Shown here one piece after another: positions 1-5,546 of a DNA stretch of 12,156 nucleotides (position 1 is its first letter; each line of letters begins with the position of its first letter). The position numbers and the translations under genes are program-made. Source of the stretch: Bacteroidales bacterium (GTDB lineage: Bacteria > Bacteroidota > Bacteroidia > Bacteroidales > ML635J-15); assembly GCA_023228725.1 (NCBI GenBank), contig JALOAQ010000089.1, positions 1-12,156 on the forward strand, written 5' to 3'. Under the pieces are notes generated by a model that saw nothing but the letters and a program-made list of their open reading frames with translations, was not told the origin of the DNA and searched no databases.

Positions 1-213
1 ATACAAATGACTCTATTTTAGGGGTAGGTAGGTTTCTAAAATTGAAATTTACGAATTTTTAATCATTGATTTTCAACGACTTAGAAAATATTATAAACAT
101 TTTTTTAATTTAGTCGGTTAATAGTGATAAATAAGTAAATTTGCTAAAAAAACACAGTTTATATATATTTAGTACTTACGAAATTGTAAATCCTAAAATA
201 AATATGTCAGTTC
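1..213. other. Left-edge intergenic region, no supported gene
   Basis: This AT-rich stretch lies downstream of fabD, whose stop is at 214. One plus-strand frame entering from the left edge stays open for 19 codons and stops at 60-62 (reading TNDSILGVGRFLKLKFTNF). It could be the tail of a gene outside the window, but it is too short to judge. No convincing intrinsic terminator follows fabD on the minus strand; the T-run near 145-151 has no clear stem before it. I see no RNA gene or repeat here. Confidence 0.4.
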
Positions 214-1092
214 TTACTTTATTCCTTCTGTACTGACGTTTCTATCAATTTTAGCAATTAAAGCTTGCAAAACATTACCTGGACCAAGTTCTACAAAATG
301 TTTACTTCCATGAGCTATCATATTTTGTATTGTTGCAGTCCATCTAACTGGGCTAGTAAGTTGTTTTATTAAATTTTCGCGAATTTGCTCCGGATTTGTA
401 TATGGTTTTGCATCAACATTTTGAAAAATTGGGCAAATAGGATTTTTAAAATTTGTTTGGTTAATAGCTATGCTCAACTCTTCTTGTGCCGGCAACATCA
501 AAGGAGAGTGAAAAGCACCACCAACAGCAAGTTTTATAGCACGTTTTGCACCAGCTTCTTTCATTTTTTCCATAGCAATTTCTATTCCTGCATTTGAGCC
601 GGAAATCACAATTTGCCCAGGAGAGTTGTAATTAGCAGCAACAACAACTTCATCTATTTCATTACAAATTTTATCAACAATTTCAGAATCTAAATTTAAA
701 ATTGCAGCCATTGAAGAGGGATTTAACTCACAAGCTTTTTGCATTGCTAAAGCACGTTTATAAACTAATTGCAAACCATCTTCAAAACTCAAAGCTTCTG
801 AAGCAACTAATGCAGAAAACTCACCAAGCGAATGTCCGGCAAGCATTGCAGGATTAGGTTTTTCTTCTAAACAAAGATAAGTAATTACTGAATGTAAGAA
901 AATTGAAGGCTGAGTAACTTTTGTTTGTTTTAAATCTTCTTCACTACCATTAAAGATAATATCAGTTATTCTAAAACCTAAAATTTCGTTTGCTCTTTCA
1001 TACATTTCTTTGGCTTTTGGATTTGAATTATACAATTCTTGTCCCATTCCAACATATTGGGCACCTTGTCCCGGAAAAACATAAGCTTTCAT
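214..1092 (-). CDS. fabD: Malonyl-CoA:acyl carrier protein transacylase FabD
   Basis: FabD moves the malonyl group from CoA to acyl carrier protein and so supplies the extender unit for type II fatty acid synthesis in the cytoplasm. The 292-residue product has the family's usual length. It starts with the expected MKAYVFPGQGAQ, which carries the glutamine-rich oxyanion loop. The nucleophile motif GHSLGE puts the catalytic serine at residue 88. Arg113 matches the arginine that binds the malonyl carboxylate. GAFHSPLM supplies the catalytic histidine at 195, and a C-terminal VELGPGNVL segment closes the domain. The ATG lies 22 bases after the folE stop with no promoter-like element between, so the two genes are probably co-transcribed from the folE promoter. 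FabD usually sits with other fab genes; pairing with folE is a local arrangement. Identification is secure from motifs and length. Confidence 0.96.
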   Translation of the reverse strand: MKAYVFPGQGAQYVGMGQELYNSNPKAKEMYERANEILGFRITDIIFNGSEEDLKQTKVTQPSIFLHSVITYLCLEEKPNPAMLAGHSLGEFSALVASEALSFEDGLQLVYKRALAMQKACELNPSSMAAILNLDSEIVDKICNEIDEVVVAANYNSPGQIVISGSNAGIEIAMEKMKEAGAKRAIKLAVGGAFHSPLMLPAQEELSIAINQTNFKNPICPIFQNVDAKPYTNPEQIRENLIKQLTSPVRWTATIQNMIAHGSKHFVELGPGNVLQALIAKIDRNVSTEGIK

Positions 1093-1114
1093 ATTTTATA
1101 TTTTTGTTTGTTGA

Positions 1115-1729
1115 TTATTTAATTAATGATAAAAATTCCTGACGAGTAGCATCTTTTAAAAATGCTCCTGTAAAATCCGAAGTTGTAGTAATTGAATTTT
1201 GTTTTTGAACTCCTCGCATCTGCATACACATATGTTGAGCTTCAATTACTACCGCAACTCCTAATGGTTGTAGAGTATTTTGAATACAATCTTTTATTTG
1301 TGTAGTTAATCTTTCTTGAACTTGCAAACGCCTAGCAAAAACTTCAACAACTCTTGCAATCTTACTTAAACCAGTTATATAATGATTAGGAATATATGCA
1401 ACATGAGCTTTGCCCAAAAATGGCAACAAATGATGTTCGCACATACTGTATAATTCAATATCTTTAACAATTACCATTTGTTTATAATCCTCACGAAACA
1501 TTGCCGAGCGTAAAATATCTTCGGGGTTCATATTATAACCTTGAGTTAAAAATTGCATTGCTTTGGCAACTCTTTTTGGGGTTTTTAATAAACCTTCCCT
1601 TTCAATATCTTCACCTAACAATTTAAGAATCTCAGAATAATGATGGGCTAATAATTTAGTTCTTTCATCGTCAAATTTTTCAATTTTTGCATATCCGCCA
1701 TTCTCTGAATTATTTAAACTTTCTACCAT
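1115..1729 (-). CDS. folE: GTP cyclohydrolase I
   Basis: This enzyme converts GTP to 7,8-dihydroneopterin triphosphate, the first step of tetrahydrofolate synthesis (and the source of queuosine precursors). The signature SMCEHHLLPF holds two zinc ligands; the third is the cysteine in QHMCMQMRGV. In my numbering from the ATG at 1729 these are Cys97, His100 and Cys168, matching Cys110, His113 and Cys181 of the E. coli enzyme. The C-terminal TTSDFTGAF segment is also typical. The frame stays open six codons further to a TTG at 1745-1747, but that TTG is the end of the TAnnTTTG box assigned as the promoter. I therefore choose the ATG, giving 204 residues. fabD follows after 22 bases, so the pair is probably one operon. 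Function is secure; the start is likely but not proven. Confidence 0.95.
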   Translation of the reverse strand: MVESLNNSENGGYAKIEKFDDERTKLLAHHYSEILKLLGEDIEREGLLKTPKRVAKAMQFLTQGYNMNPEDILRSAMFREDYKQMVIVKDIELYSMCEHHLLPFLGKAHVAYIPNHYITGLSKIARVVEVFARRLQVQERLTTQIKDCIQNTLQPLGVAVVIEAQHMCMQMRGVQKQNSITTTSDFTGAFLKDATRQEFLSLIK

Positions 1730-1744
1730 GTCTAAAATTTTTGA

Positions 1745-1752
1745 CAAAAATA
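1745..1752 (-). promoter_or_regulatory. Bacteroidetes-type -7 element for folE-fabD
   Basis: On the minus strand this reads TATTTTTG, an exact match to the Bacteroidetes -7 consensus TAnnTTTG. It ends 15 bases before the folE ATG, so the predicted leader is only about ten bases. I see no clear -33 TTG at the usual distance. The upstream side of this promoter overlaps the -7 box of the divergent mqnB promoter. Confidence 0.5.
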
Positions 1753-1775
1753 AAGAAATTTATCTGAAATTAAGC

Positions 1776-1783
1776 TATTTTTG
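1776..1783 (+). promoter_or_regulatory. Bacteroidetes-type -7 element for mqnB-mqnD
   Basis: This reads TATTTTTG, an exact TAnnTTTG match and the same octamer as the divergent folE box. It ends 14 bases before the mqnB ATG, so the leader would be very short. No good -33 TTG lies about 20 bases upstream. The two opposing boxes are 23 bases apart, so polymerase probably cannot occupy both at once. Confidence 0.5.
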
Positions 1784-1797
1784 TTAAAACATAAATT

Positions 1798-2445
1798 ATG
1801 AAGATTTTAATAATTAGTGCCACAAGCATAGAAACCAAACAAATAATTGAAGAATTACACTTTATCAAAAAGTCGGAAATATTATACTCAAACCTTGATT
1901 ATAACTGCGACATATTGATTACAGGAATAGGACTTACAGCCACTTTATTTTCAATGTTTGCTAATATAAATATTAAGGAATATGATTTTATAATAAATAT
2001 AGGAATAGCAGGTAGTTTTTCAGAAAACCTAAAAATTGCTGAGCTTGTAAATGTAAATTCCGATAGTTTTGAAGATATTAAAATTAGAAAAAATGAAGAA
2101 TGGATAAATGTTTTTGACTCTATACACAACCAACATTTTAGGAATTTGATAAATAATACTAGAATTTATAATACAAGCGATTATCCTCATTTTTTTCATA
2201 AATTAAATAAAGTTTCGGGTATAAGCGTAAACATTCCTGAACAAAATCCTGTTTCAAATTATGAAATAGAAACTATGGAAGGAGCTGCTTTTATGTTAGT
2301 ATGCAAACATTTCAAGAAGAATTTTATTCAAATAAGAGGAATTTCGAATATCATTTTAAAAACAAAGCGTGAAAATTGGGATTTTGACAGTCCTATTAAT
2401 AAATACAGCGATTTAATAATTGATTTTTTAAAACAAAACAAATGA
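1798..2445 (+). CDS. mqnB: Futalosine hydrolase MqnB
   Basis: MqnB splits futalosine into hypoxanthine and dehypoxanthinyl futalosine, an early step of the chorismate-derived futalosine route to menaquinone. The 215-residue protein has the layout of the nucleoside phosphorylase/MTA-SAH nucleosidase fold. It has an N-terminal beta strand (MKILIISATSIE), a glycine-rich NIGIAGSF segment near residue 68, and ETMEGAAF near residue 160, which carries the ribose-binding Met-Glu pair. RGISN near residue 180 has Asn where MTA/SAH nucleosidases have the catalytic Asp of their SD motif; I recall Asn as common in MqnB, so I do not read this as inactivating. The gene overlaps mqnD by four bases (ATGA), and that neighbour supports MqnB over an MTA/SAH nucleosidase. 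There is no Shine-Dalgarno sequence. Confidence 0.88.
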   Translation: MKILIISATSIETKQIIEELHFIKKSEILYSNLDYNCDILITGIGLTATLFSMFANINIKEYDFIINIGIAGSFSENLKIAELVNVNSDSFEDIKIRKNEEWINVFDSIHNQHFRNLINNTRIYNTSDYPHFFHKLNKVSGISVNIPEQNPVSNYEIETMEGAAFMLVCKHFKKNFIQIRGISNIILKTKRENWDFDSPINKYSDLIIDFLKQNK

Positions 2446-3272
2446 AATTGAAATTGGGAATATCCTCTTGTCCAAACGATACTTTTATGTTTGAGGCATT
2501 AATAAATAAAAAAATTGACACCAAAAACATTGATTTTGAGCTTATTATAGCTGATATTGAAAAATTAAACTCTTATACCGAAAAGCAAGAACTTGAAATT
2601 AGTAAAATTAGTTTTCATAATTTTTTAAAACATACAGAAAATTATCAGTTATTAAATTCAGGCTCTGCAATGGGAAAAAACTGCGGTCCTTTAATAATAA
2701 GTAAAAGAAAAATTTATTTAGATGAATTACAAGACTGTAAAATTGCAATTCCTGGCGTTTTGACCACTGCAAATTTATTAATGCAAATATTTTTTCCTGA
2801 AGCAATAAATAAAACTACTTATCTTTTTTCCGACATTGAAGATCTTGTTTTGTCTGAGGAGTGTGATATAGGCTTAGTTATTCACGAAACACGTTTTACC
2901 TATCAAAAGCGAGGTTTAAAATTACTTGCAGATCTTGGAAATTTGTGGGAAGAAAAATTTGCTTTGCCAATTCCTTTGGGTGGGATAGTTATAAAAAGAG
3001 ATTTACCTGAAAAAATAAAGCAAGAACTTAATAAAATGCTTTACGAAAGTATAAATTTTGCCTTTCAAAACCCTGAAGAAAGCTTAGATTTTATGAAAAA
3101 ACATGCAGTTGAAATGGAAGAAAAAATTATGATGCAGCATGTAAATTTATATGTTAATGAATATTCAAAAGATATTGGCAATTTAGGAAAAAAATCAATT
3201 TATAAATTACAAGAGGAGTTTTTGAGAATAAATAATTTTAAAGCCAATAATTTAGATTTATTTTTAAAATAA
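2442..3272 (+). CDS. mqnD: 1,4-dihydroxy-6-naphthoate synthase MqnD
   Basis: MqnD makes 1,4-dihydroxy-6-naphthoate from cyclic dehypoxanthine futalosine, building the naphthoquinone ring of menaquinone in the futalosine pathway. The 276-residue protein resembles a periplasmic-binding-protein fold without a signal peptide. The N-terminal motif SSCPNDTFMF (residues 8-17) matches the family's S-x-CPNDTF signature. GLVIHETRF contains His148, equivalent to the proposed catalytic histidine (His145 in the Thermus enzyme, from memory). Its ATG overlaps the mqnB stop in an ATGA junction, so the two are translationally coupled and share one promoter. The remaining steps (MqnA, MqnC, MqnE and prenylation/methylation) must be encoded elsewhere. 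The gene runs head-on into ssrA; its stop codon lies inside a hairpin-forming sequence. Confidence 0.94.
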   Translation: MKLKLGISSCPNDTFMFEALINKKIDTKNIDFELIIADIEKLNSYTEKQELEISKISFHNFLKHTENYQLLNSGSAMGKNCGPLIISKRKIYLDELQDCKIAIPGVLTTANLLMQIFFPEAINKTTYLFSDIEDLVLSEECDIGLVIHETRFTYQKRGLKLLADLGNLWEEKFALPIPLGGIVIKRDLPEKIKQELNKMLYESINFAFQNPEESLDFMKKHAVEMEEKIMMQHVNLYVNEYSKDIGNLGKKSIYKLQEEFLRINNFKANNLDLFLK

Positions 3273-3283
3273 ATCAGTTTTTT
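3255..3283 (+). terminator. AT-rich intrinsic terminator of mqnBD, overlapping the mqnD stop
   Basis: Positions 3255-3264 and 3266-3275 form a perfect 10-bp inverted repeat around a single central base (GATTTATTTT / AAAATAAATC), followed after two bases by six Ts at 3278-3283. The mqnD stop codon lies in the downstream arm. The stem is almost all A-T, so it may be a weak terminator. It sits two bases before the 3' end of the convergent tmRNA, where it would limit antisense transcription into ssrA. Confidence 0.45.
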
Positions 3284-3284
3284 G

Positions 3285-3680
3285 TGGAGCTGGCGGGAAT
3301 CGAACCCGCGTCCAAACAAGAAACAAAGGTGCTTTCTACATGTTTATTTTGCCTTTATTTTTCGAGTTTTAGAACGAGGACAAACACCCAAACTAAGACC
3401 TTATCCCCTAAATTTTCGCTTTTTCATCGGGGAGCAGAAAAAACTAGTCCGGTATTGTTGCCATCTCTTTGCCGAAGCGGAACCAGACCGTCCAATCGAG
3501 AGATGTTTCGTTCTAGCACCTTGTACCAGAATTAAGTTTAATCTACTTTATTCGATTAAGCAGCGAAAGCAAAATTATCTGCGCCAGTTAATTGTTTGTG
3601 AAAAAGTTTAACGGGATTACCCACATTGCCCGACATGCTTACACAATCATTTACCTTGCTGTCAAAACCAGGTCAGCCCC
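3285..3680 (-). ncRNA. ssrA: Transfer-messenger RNA (tmRNA)
   Basis: tmRNA with SmpB frees stalled ribosomes and tags the unfinished protein for proteolysis. The 5' end reads GGGGCTGACC on the minus strand (from 3680). The 3' end has the T-arm GCGGGTTCGATTCCCGC and the acceptor strand CAGCTCC plus discriminator A at 3285. The two ends pair over seven base pairs with one G-U, forming the tRNA-like domain. The length is about 396 nt, a standard one-piece molecule. The next genomic bases after the discriminator are CAA, so the CCA end is not encoded and must be added. The tag reading frame lies at 3556-3585. A GGGCAA...TGTGGGTAATCCCG segment upstream of it looks like part of pseudoknot 1. A TAnnTTTG box lies just upstream. 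Two plus-strand open frames over this gene are artefacts of the RNA. Confidence 0.97.
3556..3585 (-). other. tmRNA tag-peptide reading frame (GADNFAFAA)
   Basis: Reading the tmRNA strand, GGC-GCA-GAT-AAT-TTT-GCT-TTC-GCT-GCT-TAA encodes Gly-Ala-Asp-Asn-Phe-Ala-Phe-Ala-Ala then stop. I take GGC at 3583-3585 as the resume codon because Bacteroidetes tags usually begin with glycine. If it starts one codon later the tag is ADNFAFAA. The C-terminal AA is the usual ClpXP recognition end; Phe in the position where -ALAA is most common is a small variation. Confidence 0.85.
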
Positions 3681-3697
3681 TGATTGTAAAACTTTTG

Positions 3698-3705
3698 CAA
3701 ATATA
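3698..3705 (-). promoter_or_regulatory. -7 element of the ssrA promoter
   Basis: On the minus strand this reads TATATTTG, an exact TAnnTTTG match, ending 17 bases before the mature tmRNA 5' end. That leaves roughly ten bases of 5' leader for RNase P to remove. The upstream half of the promoter would overlap the last codons of rpe; I see no clear -33 TTG there. ssrA can therefore be expressed independently of rpe. Confidence 0.55.
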
Positions 3706-3716
3706 CAAAATATTTT

Positions 3717-4373
3717 TTAATATTCTGTTTTAAAAACATTAATAATTTCCATTGGGTTTTCTGAGCCAAACACAGCAGACCCAGCAACCAAACAATTTGC
3801 ACCAGCTTTTACAATTTCTTTATAATTGTGTTTATCCACACCACCATCAACTTGTATTATTAAATTTGGATTATACAAATTCGCCATTTCCCTAAGTTCT
3901 TTTATTTTTTCAAGACTTTGGCTTATAAAACTTTGACCTCCAAATCCGGGATTTACCGACATAATCAACACCATGTCTAATTCTGGCAAAATATCTTTTA
4001 ATAAACACACTGGACTATGTGGATTTAAAGAAACGCCTGCTTGCATTCCAAGATTTTTTATTTCTTGAATTGTGCGGTGCAAATGTGTACAAGCTTCGTA
4101 GTGAACAGTTAATATATCTGCACCAGAGTTTTTCCATTCATTAATATATCTTTCTGGCTGAATAATCATTAAATGTACATCTAGTGGTTTTTGAGCAAAT
4201 TTTTTAATAAATTTTACTATAGGAAAACCGAAAGAAATATTTGGAACAAAAACACCATCCATAATATCAAGATGAAACCAATCGGCTTTAGATGCATTTA
4301 TCATTTGAATATCTTGTTCTAAATTAGCAAAATTTGCTGAAAGCATTGAGGGTGAAATTATTATATCTTTCAT
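3717..4373 (-). CDS. rpe: Ribulose-phosphate 3-epimerase
   Basis: Rpe interconverts D-ribulose 5-phosphate and D-xylulose 5-phosphate in the pentose phosphate pathway, in the cytoplasm. The 218-residue product is a complete TIM barrel of usual length. The metal and catalytic residues are visible: His34 and Asp36 in HLDIMDG, His67 in DVHLMI, and Asp176 in VDGGVD. The phosphate-binding loops are MSVNPGFGGQSF and VAGSAVF. The frame remains open for 25 codons upstream to an ATG at 4448. That extension would translate through the sigma-gene terminator and the rpe promoter, whereas MKDIIISPSML is the normal family start, so I place the start at 4373. rpe is separated from the sigma gene by a terminator and has its own -7 box; no terminator separates it from ssrA, so read-through into the tmRNA is possible. 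Confidence 0.96.
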   Translation of the reverse strand: MKDIIISPSMLSANFANLEQDIQMINASKADWFHLDIMDGVFVPNISFGFPIVKFIKKFAQKPLDVHLMIIQPERYINEWKNSGADILTVHYEACTHLHRTIQEIKNLGMQAGVSLNPHSPVCLLKDILPELDMVLIMSVNPGFGGQSFISQSLEKIKELREMANLYNPNLIIQVDGGVDKHNYKEIVKAGANCLVAGSAVFGSENPMEIINVFKTEY

Positions 4374-4393
4374 ATTTATTTTAAAATTTGTTA

Positions 4394-4401
4394 CAAATAT
4401 A
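4394..4401 (-). promoter_or_regulatory. -7 element of the rpe promoter
   Basis: On the minus strand this reads TATATTTG, an exact TAnnTTTG match, 20 bases before the rpe ATG at 4373 and just after the upstream terminator. A TTTG lies upstream but only ten bases away, not the usual 19-21, so the -33 element is unclear. The position supports the shorter rpe start. Confidence 0.5.
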
Positions 4402-4412
4402 AACTTTTTTTC

Positions 4413-4437
4413 AAAAAAAAGGAGGACTAAACCTCCT
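4413..4437 (-). terminator. Intrinsic terminator after the sigma factor gene
   Basis: On the minus strand the arms AGGAGG and CCTCCT form a 6-bp stem (4437-4432 with 4425-4420) around the loop TTTAGT. The second arm runs directly into a T-tract at 4419-4413. It begins 23 bases after the sigma-gene stop. The AGGAGG here resembles a Shine-Dalgarno sequence but is a stem arm. Confidence 0.8.
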
Positions 4438-4460
4438 AATTTTGACATGATTATGAAAAC

Positions 4461-5330
4461 CTATTTAAGGTAGGATTTTAAAACATTACGTTTAGAAGAT
4501 TGTTTTAGTTTTCTAATCGCAGCTTCTTTTAATTGTCTAACTCTTTCTTTAGTAAGGTTTAAACTTTCTGAAATTTCCTCAAAAGTTTTTGGACTTTCTC
4601 CATCTAAACCATAATACATTTTTATAATTGTTCTTTCACGCAGACCTAATATATTTAGAACTTGATTAATTTCAATTTTTAGAGAATAGTCAATTAAATT
4701 TTTATCAGCCACAGGAGTTTGTTCTACTCCAATTAAATCACCCAGAGTAAAATCATCGTTATCTTCATTACTCAAAGGAGCGTCCATTGACAAAGTTTTT
4801 CCTTGGTGTTTTAGTGTGTCATAAACTTTATCATAATTAAGTTCTGTTTCTTCGGCAAGTTCAAATAAACTAGGCTCTCTTTCTAGTTTTTGTTCTAAAC
4901 TTAAAGAAGACGAGTAAATTTTATTCAACATTCCTATTTTATTTAATGGAAGTCTAACTATTCTGCCTTTTACAGCAATTGCGTGCAAAACAGATTGGCG
5001 TATCCACCAAACAGCGTAAGAAATAAATTTAAAACCTCTTGTTTCGTCAAATCTTTTAGCAGCCACTATTAAGCCATAATTACCTTCATTTACTAAATCT
5101 TGTAAACTAAGTCCTTGATTTTGATATTGTTTTGCAACAGAAATAACAAATCTTAAATTTGCTCTTACCAACTCGTCAACAGCTTCTTGGTCTCCATTTT
5201 TAATTCTTTTTGCCAATTCAATTTCTTCTTGAGGCGAAATCATTTTTTCGCGAGCTATCTCTTGCAAATACATTTCAAATGCAAGGCTATCCCTATTAGT
5301 TACCTGCCGTGTTATTTTTAATTGTCGCAT
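4461..5330 (-). CDS. RpoD-family (sigma-70) RNA polymerase sigma factor
   Basis: This sigma factor directs RNA polymerase to promoters. Its 289 residues match the short Bacteroidetes primary sigma factors, which lack region 1.1, and it opens with their typical MRQLKIT. Region 1.2 covers about residues 16-45. Region 2 (about 50-120) has RANLRFV, GFKFISYAVWWIRQS for -10 recognition and melting. Region 3 follows RIVRLPLNKIG, and region 4 (about 225-285) has the helix-turn-helix TFEEISESLNLTKERVRQLK. Some positions that I recall as nearly invariant in primary factors differ: ALAEQSRIVRLPLN is here AIAVKGRIVRLPLN, and the ...TxRE... segment before region 4.2 is LGLRERTIIKMYYGLDG. It may be the primary factor in a divergent lineage or a second RpoD-like paralogue; I leave the symbol empty for that reason. 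It is the only transcription unit here with no exact TAnnTTTG box upstream. Confidence 0.93.
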   Translation of the reverse strand: MRQLKITRQVTNRDSLAFEMYLQEIAREKMISPQEEIELAKRIKNGDQEAVDELVRANLRFVISVAKQYQNQGLSLQDLVNEGNYGLIVAAKRFDETRGFKFISYAVWWIRQSVLHAIAVKGRIVRLPLNKIGMLNKIYSSSLSLEQKLEREPSLFELAEETELNYDKVYDTLKHQGKTLSMDAPLSNEDNDDFTLGDLIGVEQTPVADKNLIDYSLKIEINQVLNILGLRERTIIKMYYGLDGESPKTFEEISESLNLTKERVRQLKEAAIRKLKQSSKRNVLKSYLK

Positions 5331-5387
5331 TTCCTCAAATTATATAATATATAACGTATTTATACTCGAAAGGTTGCTTAAAATCAG

Positions 5388-5423
5388 AAGTTTTTATCAA
5401 AAAAGTATAAGTTTTTATTAAAA
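5388..5423. repeat. Tandem 15-bp direct repeat, 21-bp spacing, between the sigma gene and rho
   Basis: AAGTTTTTATCAAAA at 5388-5402 recurs as AAGTTTTTATTAAAA at 5409-5423, 14 of 15 bases identical and exactly 21 bp apart, about two helical turns. The copies lie upstream of the rho -7 box (5450) and about 60-90 bp before the sigma start codon. The spacing suggests tandem protein-binding sites, but the region is very AT-rich and chance is possible. Confidence 0.4.
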
Positions 5424-5449
5424 TTATTTTTATTTTAGAAAAAACATAT

Positions 5450-5457
5450 TATCTTTG
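5450..5457 (+). promoter_or_regulatory. -7 element of the rho promoter
   Basis: This reads TATCTTTG, an exact TAnnTTTG match. No clear TTG lies 19-21 bases upstream. It predicts an 80-85 nt 5' leader before the rho ATG at 5547, long compared with the other leaders here. A small hairpin (CTGTC at 5473-5477 with GACAG at 5492-5496) is the only structure I see in that leader. Confidence 0.5.
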
Positions 5458-5546
5458 TGCTTTGATTAAAAGCTGTCGACATATCATTTTTGACAGAAAA
5501 CAAATATCATTTAATTATTATTGTATCACACAAATTACATCAATTC

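Noticed and set aside
136..143. Plus-strand TAAATTTG in the left intergenic region
   Set aside because: It matches the -7 consensus but has no TTG upstream and no gene downstream on that strand; treated as chance in AT-rich DNA.
385..597. Open frames antisense to fabD, mqnB, mqnD, rho, kamD, kamE and thiolase (for example 385-597 plus strand)
   Set aside because: All lie inside well-identified genes, have no family motifs, and have biased compositions expected of shadow frames.
1730..1747. Upstream TTG start for folE
   Set aside because: The TTG is the last three bases of the TATTTTTG promoter box, so it would not be transcribed; the ATG at 1729 is used instead.
3282..3611. Two overlapping plus-strand open frames (3282-3611 and 3284-3535) starting like MWSWRESNPRP and MELAGIEPAS
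   Set aside because: They are translations of the antisense strand of the tmRNA; such peptides are well-known false proteins over tRNA-like 3' ends.
4421..4437. AGGAGG as a ribosome-binding site for rpe
   Set aside because: It is an arm of a terminator hairpin followed by a T-tract and lies about 60 bases from the real rpe start.
4374..4448. Longer rpe beginning at the ATG at 4448
   Set aside because: The extra 25 residues would be encoded by the sigma-gene terminator and the rpe promoter; the family starts at MKDIIISPSML.
5490..5546. Upstream TTG start for rho
   Set aside because: The 19 added residues do not resemble Rho, and the conserved N-terminus MYDILELN begins at the ATG at 5547.
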